Shown: piece by piece, positions 46,501 through 53,540 of the stretch | Layout: every line of letters begins with the position of its first letter | Numbering within the stretch: the stretch's first letter is position 1 | Translations under genes and position numbers: made by a program | Notes under the pieces: model-generated | Told to the model about the DNA's origin: nothing | Database searches by the model: none | The model's input: only the letters and a program-made list of their open reading frames with translations | From: an uncultured Persicobacter sp. | GTDB lineage: Bacteria > Bacteroidota > Bacteroidia > Cytophagales > Cyclobacteriaceae | Direction of reading: 5' to 3' | DNA length: 64,000 bases | Assembly (NCBI GenBank): GCA_947498325.1 | Contig: CANMKE010000016.1 | Span: 1-64,000 of the forward strand

Positions 46501-46912
46501 TATTTCCCTCGCTGGGGTGGTGGTGAATAATGCCATTGTCCTGATTGACTTCTGCAACGTGAAAAAAGAAGAAATGCAGATGTCGCTCAAAGAGGGCGAG
46601 GAGATGACCATGACCCACCTTCGTCAGGCGATTGAAGATGCAGGAAAAACCCGTTTGGTGCCTGTATTACTGACCGCCATTACGACGGTACTGTCATTGG
46701 TGCCGATGGCCCTCGGGATGAACATCGACTTTGTTCAGTTCTTTCAGGATTACAACCTGAACTATTATGTCGGAGGAGATTCCGCAGCTTTCTGGGCTCC
46801 TTTGGCCTGGACGGTCATTTTCGGACTGACTTTCGCCACCTTCCTGACGCTGGTGATTGTGCCAGTAATGGTACTGATGGTCGATAAGCTGAAAATGAAA
46901 ATGAAAGGATAA
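43517..46912 (+). CDS. RND-family efflux permease
   Basis: A 1131-residue inner-membrane proton-driven pump of the AcrB-type RND superfamily. Typical parts: the first helix (RITVYVLTALIIIFGFIGYQKLPKENFPEV), the porter domain (EEGVKKLTSASSDGFSSITVEFNMDVDP), the helix cluster with LGMLVDNGIVLVENVV and the second cluster with MMGIISLAGVVVNNAIVLIDF. Between the two halves are two extra hydrophobic stretches, VLMITGGFIVVGALLLVTGF and LTMLVGILGILDTFLLSPWAY, giving about 14 rather than 12 helices, as in some Bacteroidota RND proteins. It is third in the operon; the substrate (drug, bile acid or metal) is unknown. Confidence 0.95.
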   Translation: MEKENKLLKSFGASTFAVKNRITVYVLTALIIIFGFIGYQKLPKENFPEVNIPTVFIGTAYPGNSPVEVEQLISRVMEKELKREEGVKKLTSASSDGFSSITVEFNMDVDPNDAIFRVKNAVDRSRSLLPTDLPTDPMVKKIDLSEFPVLNVSFSGPYTVDELRGFAEKLKEEVERMASVSEGQIKGVDDREVHIDIDPYQMDARHITFQDISHAVQNEHRNISGGDIIKDGMRRSVRIVGEFKNPKNMENIIVKEQNGKPVYLRDIGTVTYGFVDQESYSKINGDPTVTLDVIKRGGYNLIETTQNVRKIIDEMQASVFPHDLKITCTGDQSTATRNSLRNLENNIIMGMVLVILVLLFFLNTRNAMFVGLAIPMSMLMSFAIIRMAGMTINTMVLFGLVMALGMLVDNGIVLVENVVRLRKSGMSNIEATIYGAGEIAWPIIASTATTVAAFLPLALWPGIMGEFFRMLPITIAIVLCSSLFVALVINPTFIAFFMKVEDNIEKPKVNKKRVLMITGGFIVVGALLLVTGFRVFGNLTMLVGILGILDTFLLSPWAYKFQLKGIPSLENGYAKTIKFALKGRRPVYLLGGTISLLVASVALFINFMPKVLFFPDNIPSQIYVMVQYPIGTDIQKTIQTTNALEHQVFDVLKPNMDVVKSVVTTCGTGSGDPNVGLSAKGSTSYHEGRITVDFVDFEDRKGVDTEKILGKLRAAIHDQPGVIIKVDKNKVGPPVGKPIQVEISGYEFKELMTLSDELISKVKGANIQGIETLSSDLEMTKPEYDVKIDREKAAYYGLSSTQVGAEIRSAIFGSLITKYKDGVDDWDIKVRFNEDYRSNIDALKNKMLSMKNDQGKLVQIPISAVADFKLSSTFGMINHLNQERVLNISSNVLPGYNPTDVNNQIRKVLGSVHVPSGYHVRFGGEQEKQAEEMSFLTEALMLALVLIFGIIVFQFNQVTAPLIILFSVVLSTIGVFLGEVIFQMDFVVMMTMMGIISLAGVVVNNAIVLIDFCNVKKEEMQMSLKEGEEMTMTHLRQAIEDAGKTRLVPVLLTAITTVLSLVPMALGMNIDFVQFFQDYNLNYYVGGDSAAFWAPLAWTVIFGLTFATFLTLVIVPVMVLMVDKLKMKMKG

Positions 46913-46939
46913 GATTCGCAAAAATTAATATCCCAATGA

Positions 46940-46975
46940 GAGGCTACTTCTTTAGTGAGGTGGCCTCTTTTTTTG
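46940..46975 (+). terminator. Terminator of the RND operon
   Basis: AGAGGC (46940-46945) and GCCTCT (46964-46969) arms, then a run of T. It sits 28 bp beyond the permease stop and separates the operon from the AraC gene. Confidence 0.8.
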
Positions 46976-47116
46976 TCAGGTCGCAGAAATTAGGCAACAG
47001 TCCGCGCCTCCACAAAATCAGCCGATTTAAATCAGGTAAATGAATTTGCATCAGCATTAAATTGAGCTAAATACACGCGGAATCGATGGCTTCTTTCGGA
47101 TAAGTCATATCTTGCG

Positions 47117-48346
47117 GTGATGAATGAGTTTTTACAGCATATCGGCGGTTTTCAGTGTGTTTTGGGTGCACTGGCATTTTGTTTCAAAAAGGAGAAAAGT
47201 GTAAGTGATTACCTTGCGGGTTTGTTTTTGGCAGTTTTGGGCATTGGTGTCGCCCTGGATTTGTACCTGAACAATGGGCAGTCGGAGGTACAGGTTTTTA
47301 TCCCCAACTGGTTTATCTTCTTTCCCTTCATGATCGGACCGATTTTTTACCTGTATTCCAGTTACCTGCTCCACGGGTACCAGGCATTTCATCTGAAGGA
47401 TTTATGGCATTTCATCATGCCGCTCCTGATTGGCTTGGGAATGGGCATTGCAGATATTCAGCCCGTATTCCTGAAAAATTTATTCTTTGCCAACGACGGT
47501 TTTTTGTGGCTTCGGGTGGCGACATTACTTTGTCTTATCGGGTCATTTACCCTGTACGGTGTTCGGGTTTATCGTGAGCTTATCAGGCATAACAGTCAGC
47601 TCGACGATGATTTCTCCTATATCAGTGACCACCTGACGCTGAACTGGGTAAAAGTGTTGATGGTGATTTTCTTCATGACCTACCTGTTGCCGCCCATTAT
47701 CGGCATTACGATTCAGTTGATGAAAATCAATACCACGGGCAAGATCAGCCCTGTTTTTATTTTAAGTCTGATCAGTAATATTGGCGTGGTGCTGTTCGCT
47801 TACGGCTTCTCGTATTTTTCCCTGAAGCAGAAGCTGATTTTTGCACACTTCAAACAGGTGGAGGGTGGTGGTAAGTTTGCCATTGTTCCGCAGGAAACAA
47901 CGGCGGATGAAGAAAACACCAAGGAAGATTTGACGCACGACAAGCAAGCAGAGCGGCATTTAAATATGGATCAGCAAAAAGTTCAGGAGCATTTGGAAGC
48001 CTTGAACCACCATATGTCCACCAAAAAACTGTACCTCAACCCAGAGCTGACCGTCGCGCAGCTCGCCCATGTGGTTAATATTTCCAAACTCGATTTGACA
48101 GATTTACTCAATAAGCACCTCCGTAAAAATTTCTACAATTATGTGAATGAGTACCGTATTGCCGAGGTGAAAATGCTGCTGGCAGATCCCAAATATCAGC
48201 ACATGACCATCCTCGCACTGGCCTTCGACAGTGGCTTCAGGTCCAAGTCAAGCTTCAACAGTATTTTCAAGCAATATACAGGTCAGACCCCTTCAGCATA
48301 CCGAAATCAGGCATTAAGTCAAGATCTGAAGCGAGTTGATGGATAA
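47117..48346 (+). CDS. Membrane-anchored AraC-family regulator
   Basis: A 409-residue protein. The N-terminal part holds about seven hydrophobic segments (for instance VLGALAFCF, FIFFPFMIGPIFYLYSSYLL, FIMPLLIGLGMG and VLMVIFFMTYLLPPIIGI), and the C-terminal 105 residues are a two-HTH AraC DNA-binding domain (LTVAQLAHVVNISKLDLTDLL, then LALAFDSGFRSKSSFNSIFK). This '7TM plus AraC' layout is frequent in Bacteroidota and suggests that a membrane signal is coupled directly to transcription. It is 204 bp downstream of the RND operon and may control it, or control the epimerase gene 92 bp downstream. A second ATG two codons in cannot be excluded. Confidence 0.88.
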   Translation: MMNEFLQHIGGFQCVLGALAFCFKKEKSVSDYLAGLFLAVLGIGVALDLYLNNGQSEVQVFIPNWFIFFPFMIGPIFYLYSSYLLHGYQAFHLKDLWHFIMPLLIGLGMGIADIQPVFLKNLFFANDGFLWLRVATLLCLIGSFTLYGVRVYRELIRHNSQLDDDFSYISDHLTLNWVKVLMVIFFMTYLLPPIIGITIQLMKINTTGKISPVFILSLISNIGVVLFAYGFSYFSLKQKLIFAHFKQVEGGGKFAIVPQETTADEENTKEDLTHDKQAERHLNMDQQKVQEHLEALNHHMSTKKLYLNPELTVAQLAHVVNISKLDLTDLLNKHLRKNFYNYVNEYRIAEVKMLLADPKYQHMTILALAFDSGFRSKSSFNSIFKQYTGQTPSAYRNQALSQDLKRVDG

Positions 48347-48438
48347 ATCCTGCTTTATATCCAGTTTATGAAATCTTTTGGGACAAAAGATGTTACATCA
48401 AGGAACATTGTCTCGAAAAGGTCATATAGGTAATAAAG

Positions 48439-49398
48439 ATGGAAGAAAAAAGAATACTCATAACAGGTGGTTTAGGGAACCTGGGCTCATGGCTCACACA
48501 GCATTTTATTAGTGCGGGTTACAAAGTAACGGTGCTGGCACGTAAGATGCGTGATGTGAAAATCAAAGGTTATTATGAAATTATATTTGCTGATATCAGT
48601 GATTATGATGCGCTATATGATCAGCTTAAAGGGCGGTATTTTGATTATGTGATTCATGCAGCCAGTGTGAATGAGGGGAATGCGGACCATTATTTCCGCA
48701 GTGCGATTTTGGTGAATGTCCTCGGAACAAGGAATTTGCTGGAAATATTGAAGATGAGCCCGCCGAAAAACTTTATCTACCTTTCTACTTTTCATGTTTA
48801 TGGGCGTTCTGCTGGTTATATCGACGAAGACAGCCTGCCTAATTGCCGACATGATTATGCAACGAGCCACCTGCAGGCGGAGCAGTCGGTGATTCAGTTT
48901 AATCAGGTGCATAATATGGATTTTACGATCCTCCGACTGACCAACAGTTATGGTTGCCCTAAAGACCTCGATTCTTCCAAATGGTACCTGATCTTGAATG
49001 ATCTGGCCCGAATGGCCTATGAAAATGGGGAAATTGTACTGAAATCAAATGGCAATGCGACCCGAGATTTTATATGGATGGGACATGTGGTGGAGGCCAT
49101 GGAGCAGATTTGCCAACTGGAGCGGGCACCCAATGGCATCTTCAACCTTTCGAGTCAGCGAAATTATAAGATGAGTGAAGTGGCAGAATATGTTCAGAAA
49201 GCCTATCAGGATTATTTCGGGACATCGATTCCTGTGGCGCTGAATGAGGAGGACATGAATACCTACGATCAGTCATTGCATGTAAGTAGCAAGAAATTAC
49301 GGAGCCTGATTTCCATTTATTCCAGCCCGATGTTTTATCAGGAAGCCACCGCCATTTTTAAACTGCTCGAAACAGTTAAGAAGAAAGAATTGACCTGA
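48439..49398 (+). CDS. NAD-dependent epimerase/dehydratase with altered catalytic Lys
   Basis: A 319-residue extended SDR. The cofactor loop ITGGLGNLGSWLTQHF (GxxGxxG) and DYVIHAASVNEGN are clear. The SSxxYG strand reads STFHVYG, and the catalytic YxxxK reads YATSHLQAE: Tyr140 is present but Lys is replaced by His144. The end (TRDFIWMGHVVEAMEQICQ) resembles sugar-nucleotide epimerases. It may act on a different substrate or be a ligand binder. A terminator follows at 49419-49454. Location next to a sugar-regulator-like AraC gives no firm pathway. Confidence 0.82.
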   Translation: MEEKRILITGGLGNLGSWLTQHFISAGYKVTVLARKMRDVKIKGYYEIIFADISDYDALYDQLKGRYFDYVIHAASVNEGNADHYFRSAILVNVLGTRNLLEILKMSPPKNFIYLSTFHVYGRSAGYIDEDSLPNCRHDYATSHLQAEQSVIQFNQVHNMDFTILRLTNSYGCPKDLDSSKWYLILNDLARMAYENGEIVLKSNGNATRDFIWMGHVVEAMEQICQLERAPNGIFNLSSQRNYKMSEVAEYVQKAYQDYFGTSIPVALNEEDMNTYDQSLHVSSKKLRSLISIYSSPMFYQEATAIFKLLETVKKKELT

Positions 49399-49418
49399 TG
49401 GCAAAGCAATAAATAATT

Positions 49419-49454
49419 AAAGTGCAACTCACAAAAGTGGATTGCACTTTTTTT
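49419..49454 (+). terminator. Terminator of the epimerase gene
   Basis: AAAGTGCAA and TTGCACTTT arms with a 14-base loop, then T runs. It lies 20 bp beyond the stop codon. Confidence 0.82.
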
Positions 49455-49563
49455 ATGCGCTGTTTTTGATGTAGTCAGCTGATTGTCAGTAATAAAGGGT
49501 GGTTGTGCGCGAGTTGCGGGCGATTCCTTATTTATACAGATTACAATTAATTCAACTTTTTAG

Positions 49564-49618
49564 TTGGTGCTTTAGTTGTGATACTATATATTTGAATAAA
49601 TATTTAGACGTATCTAAA
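49564..49618 (+). promoter_or_regulatory. Promoter with DtxR/MntR-like palindrome before the TonB receptor gene
   Basis: The -7 box TATATTTG (49587-49594) matches TAnnTTTG exactly. A weak -33 box TTG lies at 49564-49566. Immediately downstream, the perfect palindrome TTTAGA-CGTA-TCTAAA (49603-49618), also readable as TTTAG-N6-CTAAA, matches the layout of MntR/DtxR-type metal-repressor sites. It lies 28 bp before the start codon at 49647, where a repressor would block initiation. Confidence 0.45.
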
Positions 49619-49646
49619 AAATTAGTACAATCAGCCAAAATAAAAA

Positions 49647-51917
49647 ATGAAGCAACATCTAATATTGTTTATATTCATGTTATTTTCTTTTTCCGCCTTC
49701 TCTAAAGGTGGTGTGGATATTCATGGGAAAATCAAGGGTACCAGGGGCGAGTCACTGATCGGTATTGCGGTTCGGGTTGAAGGAAGCCAGTTGGGAGCCG
49801 CAACAGATGTTAATGGGGTGTTTCACCTCCATGGTGTTTCCGCAGGGCCAAAAACACTGATTATCTCTGGTGTGGGTTATAAATCCGTGAAGCAACAGGT
49901 GAATATATTAGCCAATGAGCCCCTGAATTTGGAGGTTACCCTGAAAGAGGATATCCTCGGGCTCGAGCAAGTGGTGGTCTCTGCCAACCGGGAAGAAATC
50001 AACAGGAAAGAGGCTTCGGTTCCTGTACAGGTGATTGGTGCGAAGATTTTTAAAACCACACAGTCTATCACCCTTTTGGATGGCCTGAAATTTCAGCCAG
50101 GTATTCGGGTGGAAAATAATTGTCAGAATTGCGGATTCTCTCAGGTACGAATGAACGGTCTTGAAGGCGGCTACTCTCAAATATTGATCGACGGCCGTCC
50201 TGTTTTCAGTGCATTGAATGGCGTGTATGGTCTGGAGCAAATGCCGACAACCATGATTGACCGTGTGGAGGTTGTGCGTGGTGGTGGTTCGTCATTATAT
50301 GGTGGGAATGCCATTGCAGGGACGATCAATGTGATTACCAAAGAGCCTACGGTGAATGAGTTTGAATTAAATATTAATCAATCATTGATTGACGGACAGC
50401 GATTGGATCAGTCGTATGGATTCGGCGGAAATATCGTGGGCGCCAATATGAACTCAGGCGTATCTGTTTATGGTTTTTTCCGCGACCGCCAGTGGTGGGA
50501 TAAAGACGGGGATGATTTCTCGGAAGTGCCTGAAATCAATAATTATACCCTGGGTTTCAAGGGATACCTGAAACCGACGGCTTATAGTAAAATGACCCTT
50601 GAAGGTAGTGCGATTAAGGAGCACCGACGTGGTGGTAACCGCTTTGAGTTGCCTCCACATATGGCAGATGTTGCCGAAGCGCTTGAACATGATATTATCA
50701 GTGGAGGATTTACTTTCGATCAGTTTACCCATGATATGAACCATAAGTTTTCGTTTTACCTGAGCAATCAAAATACCCATCGTAATTCCTATTATGGTGC
50801 GGGTCAGGATCCGAATGCCTATGGCAATACCAAAAATAACAATTTAGTTACTGGGCTGAGATACAACACCAATCAGCCACTTTGGGGAGGGACTACCGAC
50901 CTGACCACGGGCGTGGAGTATAAGGATGAGTCTATCGTGGATGAATCGATGGCTTATGATCGCCCGATTGATCAGCATATTAAACAAGTAGGCTATTATG
51001 CGCAGTCGGACTGGCAAATGACGCCTAAATTTAAATTGCTGACAGGCTTCAGAATTGAAAGTCATAACCTGATCAGTAGACCTATTTTTGTGCCACGAGT
51101 AAACGGTAAATACGATTTCTCTGACCATTTTCGGGTTCGTGCAGGTTACGCAAGAGGGTTCCGTGCGCCTCAGGCCTTCGACGAAGACCTGCATGTAGAG
51201 ATGGTGAACGGTAATACCATGGTGACTTTCCTGGCCGATGATCTTCAGCCAGAATATTCCGACAGTTTCACCGCTTCCTTCGATTTCGATCATGAAATTG
51301 GCACCTTTGATTTTAATGTTACCATGGATGCCTTCTATACCAAAATCAGCAATACTTTTGTCAATGTGCCTATCGGTATAGAGAATGGTACGCTGAAGCA
51401 GGAAAAACGAAATGGTGCAGGTTCTTTGGTGCAGGGCATCAGCCTGACACCCTCTTTGGCCAATGCTTATTTTACCGCACAGGCAGGTTTAACCTTTCAG
51501 AAAAGCAGACACGATGAAGGCATCGCCTGGTCGGAGGATGAGGATAACACGACCACAACTTATTTGCGAACGCCAGATTTATACGGCTTTTATGCCTTGA
51601 GCATCCGTCCGACAAAACCATTATCCGTTGATTTTTCGGGGAATTATACAGGCCGCATGTACTTGCCTCATTTTGAATCTGGCAATAATGAAGAGGACAG
51701 ACTGGTACACACGCCCGACTTTATGGAATTCAACATCAAGCTGAATTACACCATGCAATTGATGGAGGGCAATACCTTGGAGTGGAGTGTCGGTGTAAAG
51801 AATATCACCAACGCCTATCAGTCTGATTTTGACAGTGGCATGGATCGCGATGCACAATATGTTTACGGGCCAATGATGCCCCGCACATTCTTTGCTGGAT
51901 TAAAGATTAAATTATAA
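49647..51917 (+). CDS. TonB-dependent receptor (CirA/FepA-like, metal or siderophore type)
   Basis: A 756-residue outer-membrane receptor. The signal peptide (KQHLILFIFMLFSFSAFSKG) is followed by a CarboxypepD_reg-like domain (HGKIKGTRGESLIGIAVRVEG), then the plug with QVVVSANREEINRKEASVPVQV. The plug contains NNCQNCGFSQVRMNGLEGGYS and the VEVVRGGGSSLYGGNAIAGTINV loop, followed by a 22-strand barrel ending in AGLKIKL. The NCQNC motif recurs in Bacteroidota receptors linked to metal or siderophore traffic. A DtxR/MntR-like palindrome sits in its promoter, which supports metal control. It stands alone as a single-gene unit. Confidence 0.9.
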   Translation: MKQHLILFIFMLFSFSAFSKGGVDIHGKIKGTRGESLIGIAVRVEGSQLGAATDVNGVFHLHGVSAGPKTLIISGVGYKSVKQQVNILANEPLNLEVTLKEDILGLEQVVVSANREEINRKEASVPVQVIGAKIFKTTQSITLLDGLKFQPGIRVENNCQNCGFSQVRMNGLEGGYSQILIDGRPVFSALNGVYGLEQMPTTMIDRVEVVRGGGSSLYGGNAIAGTINVITKEPTVNEFELNINQSLIDGQRLDQSYGFGGNIVGANMNSGVSVYGFFRDRQWWDKDGDDFSEVPEINNYTLGFKGYLKPTAYSKMTLEGSAIKEHRRGGNRFELPPHMADVAEALEHDIISGGFTFDQFTHDMNHKFSFYLSNQNTHRNSYYGAGQDPNAYGNTKNNNLVTGLRYNTNQPLWGGTTDLTTGVEYKDESIVDESMAYDRPIDQHIKQVGYYAQSDWQMTPKFKLLTGFRIESHNLISRPIFVPRVNGKYDFSDHFRVRAGYARGFRAPQAFDEDLHVEMVNGNTMVTFLADDLQPEYSDSFTASFDFDHEIGTFDFNVTMDAFYTKISNTFVNVPIGIENGTLKQEKRNGAGSLVQGISLTPSLANAYFTAQAGLTFQKSRHDEGIAWSEDEDNTTTTYLRTPDLYGFYALSIRPTKPLSVDFSGNYTGRMYLPHFESGNNEEDRLVHTPDFMEFNIKLNYTMQLMEGNTLEWSVGVKNITNAYQSDFDSGMDRDAQYVYGPMMPRTFFAGLKIKL

Positions 51918-51949
51918 AAATACATTATATATCCCTTTGTATAGCCAAT

Positions 51950-51974
51950 AGAGCAGACTTCCAAAGTCTGCTCT
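51950..51974 (+). terminator. Terminator of the TonB receptor gene
   Basis: AGAGCAGACTT and AAGTCTGCTCT, 11-base arms with a 3-base loop, and T runs follow. It is 33 bp beyond the stop codon. Confidence 0.9.
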
Positions 51975-52167
51975 TTTTTTATATAAGGGTTAAAAATAAA
52001 GCAGATTGTTTTATTTTTTTGTCTTTTCGTTGAGATCGGGTTTAAATTTAACTTTAAGGGCTGATAATTTTACAAAAAATCATTTAGGTGGGTTGTTTTT
52101 TGTGTCTGGTATATACATTTTTGTTGCAAGCAATTGGAAACTGCTTTAATTCTTAACCTACTTACCT

Positions 52168-53484
52168 ATGAAAAACAAAGTAATCGCCCTTTTGGGGTTA
52201 TTTTTAGTGGGGCTGAGCTCCCCCTTGTATGCGCAGGCAGCATCAACGCCACAACTTTCCGCTGGAGATACCGCCTGGGTACTCATGGCCACCTGCTTAG
52301 TAATGTTAATGACCCCTGCAGGGCTGACTCTCTTTTACGGCGGATTGGCACAGCGAAAGAGTGTGCTTAATACTATCGGAATGAGTTATCTTGCATTCTG
52401 TACCGCCACCATCGCATGGGTGGTGCTGGGCTACTCGATTGCTTTTAACCCTGGAAATGCTTTGTTGGGTGATGCGGGGAATTTTATGCTGAAGGGGATT
52501 AATATCACAGACCTGACGGGAACCATTCCAACATTATTGTTCGTGATGTTTCAGGGAACCTTTGCGGCTATTGCCACTGCTCTGGTAAGTGGTTCAATTA
52601 TCGAAAGGGTGAAATACTCTACCTGGATTATTTTTTCTCTGCTGTGGGTGATTTTGGTTTATGCTCCTGAAGCCCATTGGATTTGGGGCGGCGGTTTTTT
52701 ATCCAACTCTGGAGAGCTGGATTTTGCTGGTGGAACAGTGATCCATATCAATGCGGGAATTTCTGGCTTGGTGCTTTCGTTGTTACTCGGTAAGCGGGAA
52801 ACGCATAAATTAAAACATGCTCATAAGCCTTCGTCAGTGAAACTGATGATTCTGGGTTCTTCTTTGTTATGGTTTGGGTGGTTCGGATTCAATGGCGGAT
52901 CGCAACTGGCGGCAGATTTTGTGGCGGCAAACACTATTTTGGTGACTAATATTGCGGCGGCGGCAGGTGGAATTGCCTGGGTGATGATCGAGTGGACGAC
53001 TTCGGAGCGTAAACCTACCTTAATTGGTTCTGCTTCGGGTGTGATCTCGGGTCTGGTAGGAATTACCCCAGCAAGTGGTTATGTAGATGTTTCTGCGGCT
53101 TTGATTATTGGAGCGCTTTCAGGAGTGATCGGCTTTTTGTCGGTGATTAAGCTGAAAGCATGGTTGGGTTATGATGATACTTTGGACGTATTCGGTATCC
53201 ATGGCCTGGTGGGAATTTTCGGCGCCATAGCCACGGGAATTTTCGCCAATCCAGCAGTAAATGGTGCAACAGGATTACTTTACGGCAACCCTGCACAGGT
53301 GTGGATTCAGCTGAAAGCGATTGTGGTAGTGTTGATTTACTCTGGTGGCGCCACGGTAGTTTTATTCTACCTCAGTAAATTTATTACCAAAGGAGCGCGT
53401 GTTGATCGTGAAACGGAGGATGTTGGAATTGATGAAGTGTTCCACGGGGAGTCGAGCTTTCATATGGATTTGGATAATGTTTAA
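52168..53484 (+). CDS. amtB: Ammonium transporter (Amt family)
   Basis: A 438-residue Amt/MEP/Rh channel that conducts ammonium in the inner membrane. A signal-like N terminus (MKNKVIALLGLFLVGLSSPLYAQ) precedes about eleven membrane helices. The Amt signatures are present: LMTPAGLTLFYGGLAQRKS at helix 1-2, GGTVIHINAG with the first pore His, and DVFGIHGLVG with the second pore His. The C-terminal tail DRETEDVGIDEVFHGESSF is the typical PII-binding tail. No glnK/PII gene is adjacent in this window. A shared terminator follows at 53507-53530. Confidence 0.95.
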   Translation: MKNKVIALLGLFLVGLSSPLYAQAASTPQLSAGDTAWVLMATCLVMLMTPAGLTLFYGGLAQRKSVLNTIGMSYLAFCTATIAWVVLGYSIAFNPGNALLGDAGNFMLKGINITDLTGTIPTLLFVMFQGTFAAIATALVSGSIIERVKYSTWIIFSLLWVILVYAPEAHWIWGGGFLSNSGELDFAGGTVIHINAGISGLVLSLLLGKRETHKLKHAHKPSSVKLMILGSSLLWFGWFGFNGGSQLAADFVAANTILVTNIAAAAGGIAWVMIEWTTSERKPTLIGSASGVISGLVGITPASGYVDVSAALIIGALSGVIGFLSVIKLKAWLGYDDTLDVFGIHGLVGIFGAIATGIFANPAVNGATGLLYGNPAQVWIQLKAIVVVLIYSGGATVVLFYLSKFITKGARVDRETEDVGIDEVFHGESSFHMDLDNV

Positions 53485-53506
53485 AAAAAGATTTCATATA
53501 TAATTT

Positions 53507-53530
53507 AAAGGCAGACCTCAGTCTGCCTTT
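53507..53530. terminator. Bidirectional terminator between amtB and the propeller sensor
   Basis: AAAGGCAGAC and GTCTGCCTTT arms with a 4-base loop and A or T tracts on both sides. It separates the convergent genes. Confidence 0.88.
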
Positions 53531-53540
53531 TTTCTTTTCA

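Noticed and set aside
49499-49705. 68-codon plus-strand frame overlapping the receptor start
   Set aside because: It covers the promoter and the receptor's signal-peptide codons in another frame, and it has no motif.
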